From assembly GCA_973895155.1 (NCBI GenBank), contig OZ316891.1, positions 5,332,001 through 5,396,000 of the forward strand: DNA of 64,000 nucleotides. Reading direction: 5' to 3'. Position 1 is the stretch's first letter. The number at the start of each line of letters is the position of its first letter. The notes beneath the pieces are model-generated. The model saw only the letters and a program-made list of their open reading frames with translations, was not told the DNA's origin and ran no database searches. This stretch comes from Marsupella aquatica. Taxonomy: Eukaryota; Marchantiophyta. Position numbers and translations under genes: made by a program. Shown here in pieces: positions 46,668 to 58,126 of this stretch.

Positions 46668-47694
46668 ATGAGTGATTCGGAGGAGTTTTTCGAAGACATG
46701 GAACTTGAAGCACGAGAATCACCATGGTGGTTTGAGGGGCAGAGAGAGGAGCAGGAGGAAGAGCACGTGACACCGGTACCATCACCGGTGCGGTGTGTGG
46801 TGGAGGAAGCAATACTACTACCGAAACTCACGGTAGTGCCAAAGAAGAAGATGGGGACTTTCAAGCTTGAGGGACCCAAGTATGAAGTGACAAAGTATGA
46901 TGGGCGCTCTAACTACTTACTATGGGAGAAGCAGGTGAAGGGAGTGCTCTATGCGTCAGGGATGGGCCAATTGCTGAGCCCTCGTGAAGACGATGTTAAT
47001 GAGAAACAATGGAACCGCATGCAGGAGCAGGGAGTGTGGTGTGTTACACTCTATCTCATGCCTCCCATCATCAAGCAGTTGGGTGCACATAAGGACTGCA
47101 TGGTTGCAGAGCAAGTATCGCCGCAAGGAAATGTTGAACCGGCTCTATACTTCCTACAAACTTATGAGTTTCAAGATGAAGGAATTCGGTACAAAATTGC
47201 AGGACCATGTGGATGCTTTCAACGACATGGTCGTTGACTTGGAAAACCTTGGGGAGACTTTGAATGATGAGATGAAGGCTCTACAGCTTCTCAGTTCATT
47301 GCCTCCATCTTACCAGTCCCTATCATGGGTGTTGTTGCATCGTGATAGGGATACCATTTCATACAATGATGTGGTAAGTTCTCTGCTAAGTGATGATCTT
47401 CAACAGAAGATGCACATCATGTCACAGCCTTCATCCTCTGGTGTTGCCCTCAATGTTAACCGTGGGAGGAGTATGCAACGACCAACTGGGGACCGTAGAA
47501 CCCAGTTTAGATCTAAATCCAGATCTAAGTCCAGGGGTAAATCTCCTCAAAGGAGGCAAGTGACATGTTGGAAGTACAACCAGGTTGGACACTTCAAGCG
47601 AGACTGTAAGGGTAAGACAACTGAATCTTCATCGGCAAATGTGGCTAGGGCTTATGGAGATGCTGATTTACTCAATGATGAGTATGTATTATGA
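46668..47694 (+). pseudogene. gag: Copia gag, frameshifted
   Basis: ATG at 46668 opens an acidic N-terminus, then the gag core (FKLEGPKYEVTKYDGRSNYLL, about 46860-46920). A frameshift near 47110 moves coding to the next phase (KYRRKEMLNRLYTSYKL, DHVDAFNDMVVDLENLGE, LLSSLPPSYQSL) and on to a zinc knuckle CWKYNQVGHFKRDC at 47566-47607, in which Tyr (codon 47575-47577) replaces the second Cys. TGA 47692-47694 interrupts the join to protease. Nucleocapsid function would be lost. Confidence 0.85.
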
Positions 47695-48740
47695 AGCCAA
47701 GGGTATGCCCTGTGCACATCATCTCGGAGAGCAGATGATGTGTGGATTCTTGATTGTGCTTGCTCTTTTCACATTTGTTACATTCGAGAGTTTTTCAGTT
47801 CTTACTTTGTTTCAAACGGTTCAGTTTTGATGAGAAATGATCACTCCTGTCAAATTGAGGGTATTGGGTCTGTGAAGATTCAAATGTTTGATGGCACTGT
47901 GCGCACAGTGTCCGGAGTCAGGTATGTACTTGGCATGCGTAAGAATCTAATTTCACTCGGTGTGTTGGATTCAAATGGTCATCAATGGAGCGTTGTTGAT
48001 GGTGAACTTCAAGTCAGATCGGAAGAAACAATGATTTTGAAGGGGAGCAAACAGAAGAATTTGTATGTGTTGCAGGGCAATACTGTATGTGGAGAGGCGA
48101 ATGTAACCAAGTCTCACACGGAGATGACTCAACTATGGCATTCACGGCTAGGCCACATAAGTGAGAAGGGTTTGGCTATCTTACGGAAGAATGGACTCAT
48201 TTTTGATTTGTAATCTTATAAATTAGAGTTCTGTGAGCATTGCATTCTTGGAAAGCAGCATCGTCATGCTTTTGATGTTGGAACTCATCGTTCCAAGGCG
48301 GTTCTTGAGTATATACATAGTGACGTGTGGGGTCCATCCCCGACTCCCTCACATTCTGGAAAGTTGTACTATATATCATTTATTGACGATTACTCAAGAT
48401 TTGTGTGTATTTATTTCATGACGCATAAGTCTGATGTCTTGTCCATTTTTAAGAAGTGGAAGGCCTAGGTGGAGAATTAGACTGGAAAGATGGTCAAGTG
48501 TTTGGATACAAGGGTGAAGAGTCTGAGGTCAGACAACGGCAAGGAGTACACTTCAGTGGAATTTGAAGAGTACTGTTCAGAACAGGGGATAATTTGTCAT
48601 CTCACCATAGTTTATATTTCGCAGCAGAATGGTGTCGCTAAGAGGCTCAATCGGACACCGTACTATTGGAGCAATCACAGAGTATGTTGAGCCAATCAGG
48701 TTTACCACAGGAATTTTAGGTAGAAGCTGTCAATACCGCA
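47695..48740 (+). pseudogene. Copia protease and integrase, inactivated
   Basis: Protease: WILDCACSFH (Asp codon 47752-47754) has Cys where Ser or Thr is usual in the D-S/T-A motif. The GAG-pre-integrase motif LWHSRLGH and FCEHCILGKQ form the HHCC zinc site. Integrase catalytic residues: Asp in IHSDVWGP (about 48325), Asp in SLRSDNGKEY (about 48537), and Lys (AAG 48640-48642) where the catalytic Glu is expected in NGVAKRLNRT. Stops occur at 48211, 48466, 48478 and one in EF-stop-VEAVNTA near 48718; a frameshift lies near 48655. The last two in-frame TAGs of the core sit where Gln would fit. Sequence after 48790 is deleted relative to a full integrase. Confidence 0.85.
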
Positions 48741-48844
48741 GCTTATTTGGTAAATCTTTCTCCTTCTAGTGCTATCAATTTCAAAATGCCGTTTGAGATG
48801 CGCCAAAGGAACCAGAGGAGTTTGTTGATGTTGATGAGCAGCAA

Positions 48845-50616
48845 GTGGATGCTGCTGAGCTTCAAATTGTACCAGCACATGCAGATCAACCAGAGTCATC
48901 GGCTAGAAGAGCATCTGGTTGCACTGTACGCGCTCCACCAAGGTATGGACAGTGGGTTGATTCATCTCAGTTGCAAGAGGAGGATTTTGTTACTGACGAT
49001 GAGTGTGATGCGTTGATTTTGGAAGAAGGGGAACCTTCTTCATTTCATGAAGCAAGTGCTTCAAAGGAGAAGCAGGAGTGGACTGCAGCAATGCAAACGG
49101 AGATGCAGTCACTGAAGGACAACAAAACTTGAGAGCTTGTCAAGCTACCTGAGGGACAACAAGTGGTGGACAGCAAGTGGATATACAAGCTGAAGGATCA
49201 GTCCACGGGAGGTGGATTGAAGGTCTACAAGGCTAGATTGGTAGCCAAGGGATTCACACAGGGAAAATGTGTGGAGTACAATGAGGTCTTCTCACCAGTT
49301 GCTAAGTACTCAACAATACGGCTATTGTGTGTGCTTGTTGTTATGTTTGGTCTTCTGCTAGATCAGATGGATGTTGTTACAGCTTTCCTCTATGGCACCT
49401 TGGAAGAGGTGATCTTCATGAGACAGCCGCTAGGTTTTGTGAAGAAAGGGCAAGAGGATTTGGTTTGCAGATTGCTGAGATCCTTGTACGTGTTGAAGCA
49501 GTCACCAAGACAGTGGAATAAGCAGTTTGATGATTGGATTCGTGCACAAGGCTTTCACAGGAGTGTGTTTGACCCATGTGTGTCCTTAAACCGGTGAAGA
49601 ATGTTATTTTTGGGTTCATTGTTTTAGTACTTTATGTGGATGACATGCTTATTGCGGCCAAGGATAGGTTTGAGATTGTTAAGCTCAAGGCACTGCTAAG
49701 TGTAGAGTTTAGGATAAAGGACTTAGGGCCTGCTAAGAGAATTTTGGGTATGGAGATCACTAGGGACTTGGAGGCTGGCAAGCTATGGTTGACGCAGAGC
49801 AGTTATGCTAGGAAGGTAATTGCAAGGTTCAACATGGGGGATAGCAAGCCAGTGAGTACCCCGTTGGCTCCACACTTCAAGTTGTCATCAGCTTTCTGTC
49901 CTACGGATGACACTGAGAAGGGGTTGATGTCAAAGGTTCCGTATGACAAGGCAGTGGGGAGTCTCATGTATTTGATGACTTGCACTAGACCTGATTTTGC
50001 CATGGTTATGGGCAAGGTGAGTAGGTACATGTCAAATCCAGGGAAGGTACACTGGGAAGTAGTGAAGTGGATTATTTGGTATTTGAAGGGTACCGTGGAT
50101 CATGGTCTACTGTTTGATGCACATGCTGATAATGCTAGATCATTGATGGGCTATGTAGATGCTGACTATGCACAGGATCTGGATCGGAGAAGGTCAACAA
50201 CAGGTTATGTATTCACACTAGGAGGTGGATGCATAAGTTGGAGGTCTACTTTGCAAAAGTGTATTGCTCAGTCTACTACAGAAGCGGAGTATGTTGCAAC
50301 AGCGGAAGCAGCAAAGGAAGCGATTTGGTTGGACAGACTTATCACTAAGATGAGATTGCCACAAGGGAATGTGAAGCTCCATTGCGATAGTCAGAGTGCA
50401 CTCCACCTTGCTATGAACCACGTGATGGACAACAGAGTGAAGCACATCGACGTTAGGTACCATTTTATCAGGCAAGTTGTGTCTGATAATATGTTTGAGC
50501 TAGTCAAGATTGACGGTAAACTCAACCCGGCTGACGCTTTTACCAAAGTGATTCCTTTGGAGAGCTTTTCTAGACACCGTGATGCGTTGCAGGTTTTGCA
50601 ATTGCCTCACAATTAG
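48845..50616 (+). pseudogene. Copia reverse transcriptase-RNase H, frameshifted
   Basis: Phase 2 from 48845 to 49597 with a TGA at 49130-49132 (Trp expected in T-W-ELV), then phase 1 from about 49576 to TAG 50616 after a one-base shift near 49580. Motifs: VDSKWIYKLK, ARLVAKGFTQ, FSPVAKYSTIR, QMDVVTAFLYG, the catalytic box YVDDML (49636-49653), and the RNase H acidic residues in GYVDADYAQD, STTEAEYVA and LHCDSQSAL, ending near KHIDVRYHFIR. The catalytic residues of both enzymes are intact, so the copy died by one nonsense codon and one frameshift here. Confidence 0.92.
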
Positions 50617-50807
50617 GGTTACTTAACATTTGTGTAGATATTGAGATATGCTCTTGCTCATTCCTTGTACAGGCTACGGCTTAGTTCTGGTCTACTCTCG
50701 TATAAAGAGGGAAAAACCGGTTTGGTTTTTCTTTCCAGAACTTCCCGCTGAGCAATCATATTGGTAGCAATTTTTACCCTCCCCTAGACCAGAGTCAAGG
50801 GGGAGAT

Positions 50808-51155
50808 TGTTAGGATTTACTCTTAGGTCTAGAGTTACAACTGTACCATAGTTAAGGCTAACCTTAGTCGCAGACTTGGTTAGGTTAGTCATGCTGTGCA
50901 CACTCTATAACCAAGCGGTGTTTGCTTGGAGAGGGGGAACTCACGCTTATTGTTACGGAGCTAATTGAGAGATAGGAGAGCTTGCGCTGTGGATGCTTGG
51001 TATGGCCGATCGACCTAGAGTGCAGTAAAGCTCGTGTGTGTTCCTGTGGGCGTAGCCTCATGAGAAGGTGAACGTACCACGTATCTCTCTGTGTCGACTA
51101 TTGTGCGTTAGATGGTTCATGGGCTTGTCGTTGCGATTGTCGTCTATGCTCAACA
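50808..51155 (+). repeat. 3' LTR of copia element
   Basis: 348 bp; carries a 4-base insertion and a one-base deletion relative to the 5' LTR. Preceded by AAGGGGGAGAT. Confidence 0.95.
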
Positions 51156-51868
51156 CAAATATCAATAAGTTTGTGTTTTATCCACTAAGTTACAATCATT
51201 CATACGGGCATTCATAGATTTGCAACTTTCTAAAATAAACATGGTTTGATTGCTATCATTCTTTGTAATGCAAAAAACAATATAATATTGCACATTACAA
51301 TCCTCCCTGGAATCCATTTTCAATCTTGGGTACTTCAAGTACATTGTTGGGGGTGACATTCCAGTTTCAGAAAATTATCTTACCTATGTGATTGCATTTG
51401 ATCCATGAGTACAATTGGGAGGTAAACATCAGCAGTCTATGGGACTCATGGTCAGCTTAAAAATGAGTCCAAACATCAATAGGTTTAGATTTTTATTCAC
51501 TAAATTACAACCGTTCCTAGGTTTGCAATTTTCTATAAACATGATGTTTCATAAATTAATCCTTGTAATACAAACATCTGCACAACTCCATGGCACTCAA
51601 GGTATAGGTATTACTAGTACTGGTATCATTGTTTACTTTCAGATGAAACATTTAGAGGGAGCCAAGCTTACTCAATCTAATGCTCTTAGCAATACTTGTA
51701 TCACTATTTGCCTTCAAATACAATTTACTCTTTTCTGTCTAATATTGCTCATTGCTCAATTTGTATTGATTCTTGAAAACAAGAATGGTATTCACCCTTT
51801 TTGCCAGTGGTCTGACATCGTGTTAGAGGAGAAAACACTCAATGCATGCTCTTTGATCGAGATACTTA
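51156..51868. other. Unit B DNA between copia and Harbinger elements
   Basis: Matches about 35100-35830 of unit A. The 220-codon + frame crossing from 51415 into the Harbinger terminus is an accident of AT-rich repeat sequence. The last three bases are the Harbinger target duplication TTA. Confidence 0.75.
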
Positions 51869-52474
51869 GGGCTGTGTTCCATTCGCCCCCCTTTCAGGTC
51901 TACCCCCTTTTCGCACCCCCCTCCAAGATTTTTGGAGCCAATCACGGGCGTCTAGGGTTTTGGGGGTCACCCTCCAATAAGTGCCGCAACGGGAAGGCAG
52001 CCCGAGCCTTCCGGTTCGCAATTCCACCCCCATTTGACCGATACAAGCGGTTACATGAAGAAGCTCACCTGCACTAGCCGGTTTCATCGTTGTCTCTTTG
52101 ACGGCAAATGACTTGTCCCTTTCTCGTTCTTCATCATCTCATGCCAACTCTATTTTCTTGTGGCGCCCATGAGATCTCTTGTTTCTTGTGGCGCCCATGA
52201 GATCTCTCGATGCCGATTCAAGAATGACAATAAATTTAGACATAATGGAGTTTCGGTTGCAAGCCACATCGACATATTTTGAGTATTATTATGAGTTGGA
52301 ATCATTACTCTCAACAGGTGACTCTGCTGCAGTTTTCTGGATAGGAGTTGTCAATGCGATTGATTTTGCATTTGCGTTGCTCTACAACTTCCAATGCAAT
52401 TATCTGTAAGCGACTTTGGAATTTGAGCTCATTTTTGATCCGCATTTTTGTGTTGTGCATTGACTCACAGAACA

Positions 52475-54221
52475 ATGGGCGCATCATCTCCCGCAAACTC
52501 AACAACTTCCTAGGCCATCGATAGTGAATTTTCTTCACCAATGTCAGGGGTCGGCAGTACCCCTCAGACTGACTTTGTTACACCACCAGCAACCATTCGA
52601 GGCGTTTCTGCCCCTGAGTCACAAGCAACTTCAGTGGAGATTCCAGCGCAGCTACGCACTCCCTGGGCCCCCAACCTTTGTAAACTAAAGAGGTATACGT
52701 GCGTACACCCCCCTCCCTAGTACCCCTTATTATTTTTGGAAGCCTATAAAAATTTCTCTTGTTATTCTTAAAAACTTAATTTTGGAGAATAAATCTGCCC
52801 CTTTGAGATATTATAATTTCACATTTTACACCATTTATGAAAGCCTTGAAAAGTTATAAATTTATCATGTGCAAACGGTTCTAAAACTGATGGGAGTGTT
52901 TTGGAAGGGTTTTGGGTACATACATTTTTGTGTTCATGACCCTTTAACCCCAAACTTCAACTTTGGGGCATTTTTGAACCACATGGCAGGGTAGTTAGGG
53001 TTCAAAAGCTCCAAAGTCCTAAACTACTCTGAATCATAGATGTTGCAAGCATAATTATATGTCATATACACATGTTCCAATAAAGGGTGACCACAAGGAC
53101 CAATCCTATTGTGACGCGTGTCACATCCATATTACATCACCTCTTGAAGCATATTAATTTGGGTGACATTTATATAAGCCTATATTAGTTAGAAAGGGTT
53201 CTTTGAATAAAACCATCCCTTGATATTTCTAAGCCAATTATAAAAATTAATCTCAAATCAGATTTTTTGCACCCTTCATCCGTTCGCACGTCCAACCCAT
53301 TATTAATAATGCTGGGGGCCCAGGGTACGCACTTCTGCTGGTGAGCCGGCACAATCACAAAGATGGAAAATGGCTGAATTGAGGTTGCTGATTTCTGTGA
53401 AGAAGGACGAGTTTGAACGGAGCATTCACGACACACCTCGTGATAGGATCAAAAGTGCAGACGCTCGGTGGAAGGAGGTAGCTACAAGCCTGCTAAAGTA
53501 TGGTTTCAATAGGAAGCAGGCTTTAATTCGCAAGAAATGGGAGAAGATGATGACGGATTTCAAGAAAATTTTTGATTACCAGAAGAGGCCTCCCTCAGGA
53601 CAGCTTGGCTATTTCGAGATGGGTTCTGAAGATAGGAAGCGTTTCAAGCTCCCTCCGCAGTACGATAATGAAATTTATAAACTGATGGAGAGTTGGGTCC
53701 CTGGTAGGCGAGCTATTAATCCAGATCCTGAGCAGCTCATGGACAGTTCAGTTGACGGAGGGGTTGGGCAGCTGTCTGCAACTTCAGGAGGAATTCATGG
53801 TGAGGGATGTGAGCCAGAAGCGGGTGAAGTAGAGCACACAGCACCAGCAAGTGAGGGGGTTCAACTACCCAGTGGAGAGGAGAACTCTGAGTCTAATCGA
53901 GTCCCAAATCACCCTGCTGCACAGGGCCGTTTGCTGAAAAAATCTAAGAGAGATAGGCTTGATGATCACTTTAAGACCGCCAACGCAGAGATGGTAACAG
54001 CATTGGCATCACAGGCAGCAAAGCGAGAATTGACTGATAAGGCATTCTTGGACTGGGACAAAGAGAAGCATAAAGACCTTGCCCAGAGTGACTTGAAGAA
54101 GCACAAGGAGAGTGTCACCATGCAAGAAAAAATGTCTGGCAAAATTTCTGGTGCTCTGCGTGATGTTTCTACCTCATTCAAGTTCTTTGCCAATGAAATG
54201 AGCAAGCGGATGCAACGGTAA
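52475..54221 (+). pseudogene. Harbinger Myb/SANT-like (trihelix) DNA-binding protein, interrupted by MITE
   Basis: The accessory protein of PIF/Harbinger elements, which binds DNA and helps the transposase reach the nucleus. The N-terminal part is in phase from ATG 52475 (TAG at 52511) or ATG 52541 up to 52660, ending IPAQLRT. Without the MITE and one target copy, the frame continues exactly at 53334 with SAGEPAQSQRWKMAEL. The trihelix-like domain (RWKMAELRLLISVKKDEF ... ARWKEVATSLLKYGFNRK ... KKWEKMMTDFKKIFDYQ) spans about 53358-53590, then an acidic linker and a helical C-terminus (KTANAEMVTALASQAAKREL). The 283-codon frame from ATG 53370 still lacks the first domain residues. A splice acceptor CTCACAG precedes 52472, so an upstream exon is possible. 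Confidence 0.8.
52661..53325. mobile_element. 665-bp MITE (8-bp TSD) inside Harbinger accessory gene
   Basis: Terminal inverted repeats CCCTGGGCCCCCA at 52661 and its complement ending at 53325, perfect over 13 bp, flanked by the 8-bp duplication TACGCACT (52653-52660 and 53326-53333). No coding capacity; interior AT-rich. Its ends differ from the MITE at 43258-43549, so it is another family. It entered after the Harbinger ORF existed. Confidence 0.92.
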
Positions 54222-56681
54222 ATTGATAAGATCTAGTGGGAGTAGAGGCGGAGGAGTTTTGCTGAAGTGGTAGCACGCTGTACCGATGCACCTTTTTCCT
54301 TAAGCGGGAGCATTTTGAAGCATTGTTCACTTGTTTAACTCAAATTCAGTTTATCACTTGCCTTTGCTCGTAATGATGGCAACTGGTCACGAATGTAGTC
54401 CTTTGTTTTGATGTGCTTTGGTGTCTGCATAGTTGACTACCCTATAGGGGGTACTATGGGATTTGTGGGCACACCTCTTCTTCCTCAGGTGGGGTACTCC
54501 TTAATCGCAATCAGGGTGTGGTCTCTGTGTGACTGAGCAATTGGGTGCAATTGACCGCGGTTGAAACAACGATGATGGTCGCTTATGACAATCACTAATT
54601 TGTAACTTGTAAGAAATCAATTTCATGAATGTTGTTCTTCCTCGAGAGGGATTTTAATTAGCTCTTCGCATTTGGCGCATTTTTTTGTGTATGTACGATA
54701 TCCAATTTAGGCATTCTGAACTCCGGTCGTTGTGACTTTGTTGTATGAACAAAATAATGGCCAAGTGCAGGGGTGAATTCTTGCTAGACGGACCTTTTTC
54801 ACCTGCTAAATCCTCAACCAGCCAGATCATTGCTCAATTTTGCTGAAACATTCTGCTGGGTCCACTTCCGTGATGAAACGATCTGGCGAGACTATAGGGG
54901 GCACAGTACTTGTTTGTGCTTTGAATGGCGAACAAAGATAAATTTGCTGAAACGGAGTACCAACAGCAAGTAGTGAGCAAGAGCAGCATCGGTGCCACAA
55001 TATTATTAATTAAGAGACGTGAGTGATCCTGAGGTCATGCCTTTTCTTCTCTGTTTTTGGTTCAAGATGGCGGCTAAATGAGTTCAAGGAGCCAAAATTT
55101 CATACAGATTTCTTTCTTGCCTCATGTTTTCGCTTAGAGAAGGTGATCGACTATGAGAAGTTGAGTAGCAATCTGCATCAAGGTTTTTGTTTACTCTTGT
55201 TTCTACTGTTACATGGAAGCTATGAGAGTTTAGAGAGTTGGAGTCAATTTATAGTCTGTTGATGGATCGAGTTTTATCCGGGACCTTACAACAGGAACAG
55301 CCAATGAGTGAAATAAAGTGTCGCTCTCTGCTAAAGATAACTGTCGATCACCTGCTCAGGGGCCAATTTCACCTACAGCTCAATGATTTAATGAGCTCCC
55401 CCTATTTGGACCTTAACACTCTAGAAAGATGAAAATGGGGCATGAGGAGTCCTGGCAATAATTGAAAGCTAGCTAGGCGAAACAATCTCCCCTTCTGCCT
55501 GCCTTGCGTAGACAATTTTCCAGAACCAATATTTAACTACTACATCTTGTTAAATTTAATTGCATTCAGAAGACAATCTATCCAACCACAATGATTCTCC
55601 AACCTGCAAACCAAACGCAAAGACGGGCGCAAAGACCGCAAGCAAAGTGGATAAGCAGTGAAGCACTACAGACAGTGCAGTACTAGTTAAAAAGAACAAC
55701 ATTAAATTGTTTTCAATCATAGGAAATTTGGAAGTCAATAGTAAAAATTATGGTTAAATATCTCCATGCTCGCCATTTTTACCCAAAGAGACTAGAATCT
55801 ACAACCCATATACCCAAAACATCAGGCAACAGCCCTTCCGAGCGTTCACAGCATGTGTAGGAGGTGACTGCATCAATAGCTGAGCTAAGTTCACTTTTAT
55901 CCAAACCTACACAACAGGAACAGCCAATAAAAAGTGACCAATTTTGCTGGCCCTAGTTTTGTCATATGATGATTCCTTGACGGAATTTCAAAATAGGACA
56001 AAAAAATAACACATGATCTCTAAGAACATGGAAGATTCACAGGGACCAACTTTATGAAAAGTCATAGTGGGAATCCAAGTTGAGTTGAGGAACGAGTTCC
56101 AAAGCACACAAGTAGGCAGACTTCGCTCTTACCATTGACATGACCTCAATAGGCTGGAATCAATCACAAAGCAGGGGATTGTTTGACCGTGAACAGGGCA
56201 GCCAAGGGATCAAACATTCCTCAAAAAGAGAAAGTGCAGATCAGGGTAGGGCTATTGCACAGGAGAAGCTACAGGATGTAAACTGTAAATCAATCGAGTC
56301 AACCATAGAAGCACAACACACACATAGAATCAAATGTTTTAAAAAACAATGATGATTACATCTCCGAATGACAGAAGTTGCATTCTTAGATCATGTGTAC
56401 CTAGATGCCTTTTCAATTATCTTTGGTGGATCCCACTGGGCATTAAGTTTCCTCAACAAAGATTCTTTCTATTTCATGCACTCTCCTTTCATTTGTGGAT
56501 CCCACTTGTGAATTGTACTCTACAAATACTGAGCCCCAAAACTACTTTTTAAGAAACAATAGGACAAACATCACTTAATATGACATAAAACAAAGATTCC
56601 AGTGATCTTCTTTGTAGCTTTATGGGGACTAGCTGTAATCAAACGGAGGGAATTGTTTTTTCTGTGGAAACCTAGACATGA
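54222..56681. other. Non-coding interior of Harbinger element
   Basis: Between the two convergent genes. Short frames (55023-55262, 55238-55432, 56140-56352) do not resemble proteins. Both genes end into this stretch, so it should hold both 3' ends. Confidence 0.6.
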
Positions 56682-57968
56682 TCATTGTTCCATCCTTAGC
56701 CTCCGCTGCACCTGCCTTGGGACTTCTGTCACTGGAACCACTTCATCCAACAACAGATCCCGAGCCTCCTCTCCACCATCAAATACCTCCCGGGCTGGCA
56801 CTTGCACAGGGCCATAGCCACGTGGGTGAGCAGGCACCGCATCGTGTGGATTGAAGTGCTCTCCAAAACGAATCATTAAATTGTGTAGGATACAGCAACA
56901 GTAAACCATAGGGCCAACTCTATTCACTTTGGGCTTCCACATTATTCTAGAGAGAATTCTCCAGGAACCTTTCAGTTGACCAAATGCTCTCTCCACCACA
57001 ATGCGGGCTGACAAGTGCAGGTGGTTCCATTCATCTCGACGCTCACCCAAGCCCCTAGGATAGGGGGTTATCAACCAATCAAACAATGGATACCCTGCAT
57101 CAGCCAGAATATACTCTTTCAAATCCTCCCCGTTTGTGCACCTGTGAAGTGGCCCTCTCAAGTGGCGATGTTGGTAGACAACTGAGCTATAAAATCCAGA
57201 GTTTCTGAGCAGTCTACTATCCTGAACTGAACCTGGCCAACCTGTACACACGTCAATGAATTTCAACTTGCAATCAACAATTGCTTGTGTGGTAATTGAG
57301 ATATTATGTTTCCAATCGTAGTAATCTTCACTACGCTCTCCGAGAGGCAGCTCCAGGGGGAAATGTGTACCATCTAATGCTCCGCAACAATTGGGGAATC
57401 CTTTCTGTAAAAATCCTGCCTTCAACTCCTCTATTTCAGCACCTGCAGGCCATCTAATTTCCTGGCTACACTGATCATTGATGGCCTTGATAAATTTCCA
57501 CGTCGATTTGATCACAGTGCTAGTTGAGACCCCAAAAAGTTCACCAATGCCAAGAATCTGATCACCTGTGCTCAGCCTCCTTAGAGCTATTGCCACCTGC
57601 CGTTGTACCAATAATTCACGATTTGGCAGGTCTCTCAATCCACGGGGAGGCCTGGTCACCATGTCAGGATACACCATTTCACAAATTTGATGGAAGGATG
57701 TAGGGCTCATTCTAAAGAACTGCTTGAATCTTTCGGGATCATCTGTCGGAATGAATTCACTGAACAAATTAAACCAAGCAACTGTCCTTGGTTTAATGTA
57801 CCATCTAGTGAAGATCTCTCTATGGAAAGCTAAGTAGCTTTTAAGCATGTTGAGGCAGTGCCAATGGATTATAAAATCATCCCCATCCTCCCTCTTTTTT
57901 TTTTTGAATATGTCAAAACCTGCTCGGAAATCCTTTCTGTCCCCGGTCCATGTGGTTGGTTCAGCCAT
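56682..57968 (-). CDS. PIF/Harbinger transposase (DDE_Tnp_4), intact 428-aa frame
   Basis: Cuts and pastes the element together with the Myb/SANT-like partner. From ATG 57968 the frame is uninterrupted. An N-terminal helical region (FIIHWHCLNMLKSYLAFHR, FKQFFRMSPTSFHQIC) is followed by a helix-turn-helix-like stretch at about 120-165 (RQVAIALRRLSTG, IGELFGVSTSTVIKSTWKFI). The DDE domain has Asp199 in GALDGTHFPLELP, Asp290 in ILADAGYPLFDWLITPY and Glu326 in ARIVVERAFGQLKGSWRIL, all in family positions. Length is normal for the family (about 350-450 aa). An acidic frame in another phase (from ATG 58126, DESSDMDFNDDSSMSDEG) overlaps the start; it may be the original N-terminus cut off by a frameshift at the run of about ten T at 57897-57906 (plus strand) or nearby. 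All three catalytic residues remain, so the transposase could be active. Confidence 0.93.
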   Translation of the reverse strand: MAEPTTWTGDRKDFRAGFDIFKKKKREDGDDFIIHWHCLNMLKSYLAFHREIFTRWYIKPRTVAWFNLFSEFIPTDDPERFKQFFRMSPTSFHQICEMVYPDMVTRPPRGLRDLPNRELLVQRQVAIALRRLSTGDQILGIGELFGVSTSTVIKSTWKFIKAINDQCSQEIRWPAGAEIEELKAGFLQKGFPNCCGALDGTHFPLELPLGERSEDYYDWKHNISITTQAIVDCKLKFIDVCTGWPGSVQDSRLLRNSGFYSSVVYQHRHLRGPLHRCTNGEDLKEYILADAGYPLFDWLITPYPRGLGERRDEWNHLHLSARIVVERAFGQLKGSWRILSRIMWKPKVNRVGPMVYCCCILHNLMIRFGEHFNPHDAVPAHPRGYGPVQVPAREVFDGGEEARDLLLDEVVPVTEVPRQVQRRLRMEQ

Positions 57969-58126
57969 AACTGAATCAATGTAGACACCATTGCAACAAT
58001 CATGGCCATTGTAGTCGCAGCGAAGGCAGCAATATATTCAAAATTGCAACCCTGCCTAAATATTCCCTCATCTGACATGCTTGAATCGTCATTGAAATCC
58101 ATATCTGAAGATTCATCAGTGTCCAT

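Larger units (their letters stand above)
44876..51155 (+). mobile_element. Full-length Ty1/copia LTR retrotransposon, inactivated (6280 bp)
   Basis: Flanked by the 5-bp target duplication CAAAT (44871-44875 and 51156-51160). LTRs are 44876-45220 (345 bp) and 50808-51155 (348 bp), beginning TGTTAG and ending CAACA. A primer-binding site TGGTATCAGAGC (initiator tRNA-Met) is at 45223-45234 and a polypurine tract AAGGGGGAGA just before the 3' LTR. Internal order gag, protease, integrase, RT, RNase H is the copia order. By eye the LTRs differ by 13 substitutions, all transitions, and two indels (~3.8%). It is inserted in the same repeat seen intact at about 35090 in unit A. Confidence 0.97.

Noticed and set aside
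51415-52077. 220-codon + strand frame
   Set aside because: It runs across the Harbinger insertion point from unrelated AT-rich repeat into the transposon end; chance open frame.
52661-53325. The MITE in the Harbinger accessory gene as an intron
   Set aside because: It has terminal inverted repeats and an 8-bp TSD, and no GT-AG pair near its ends restores the frame.
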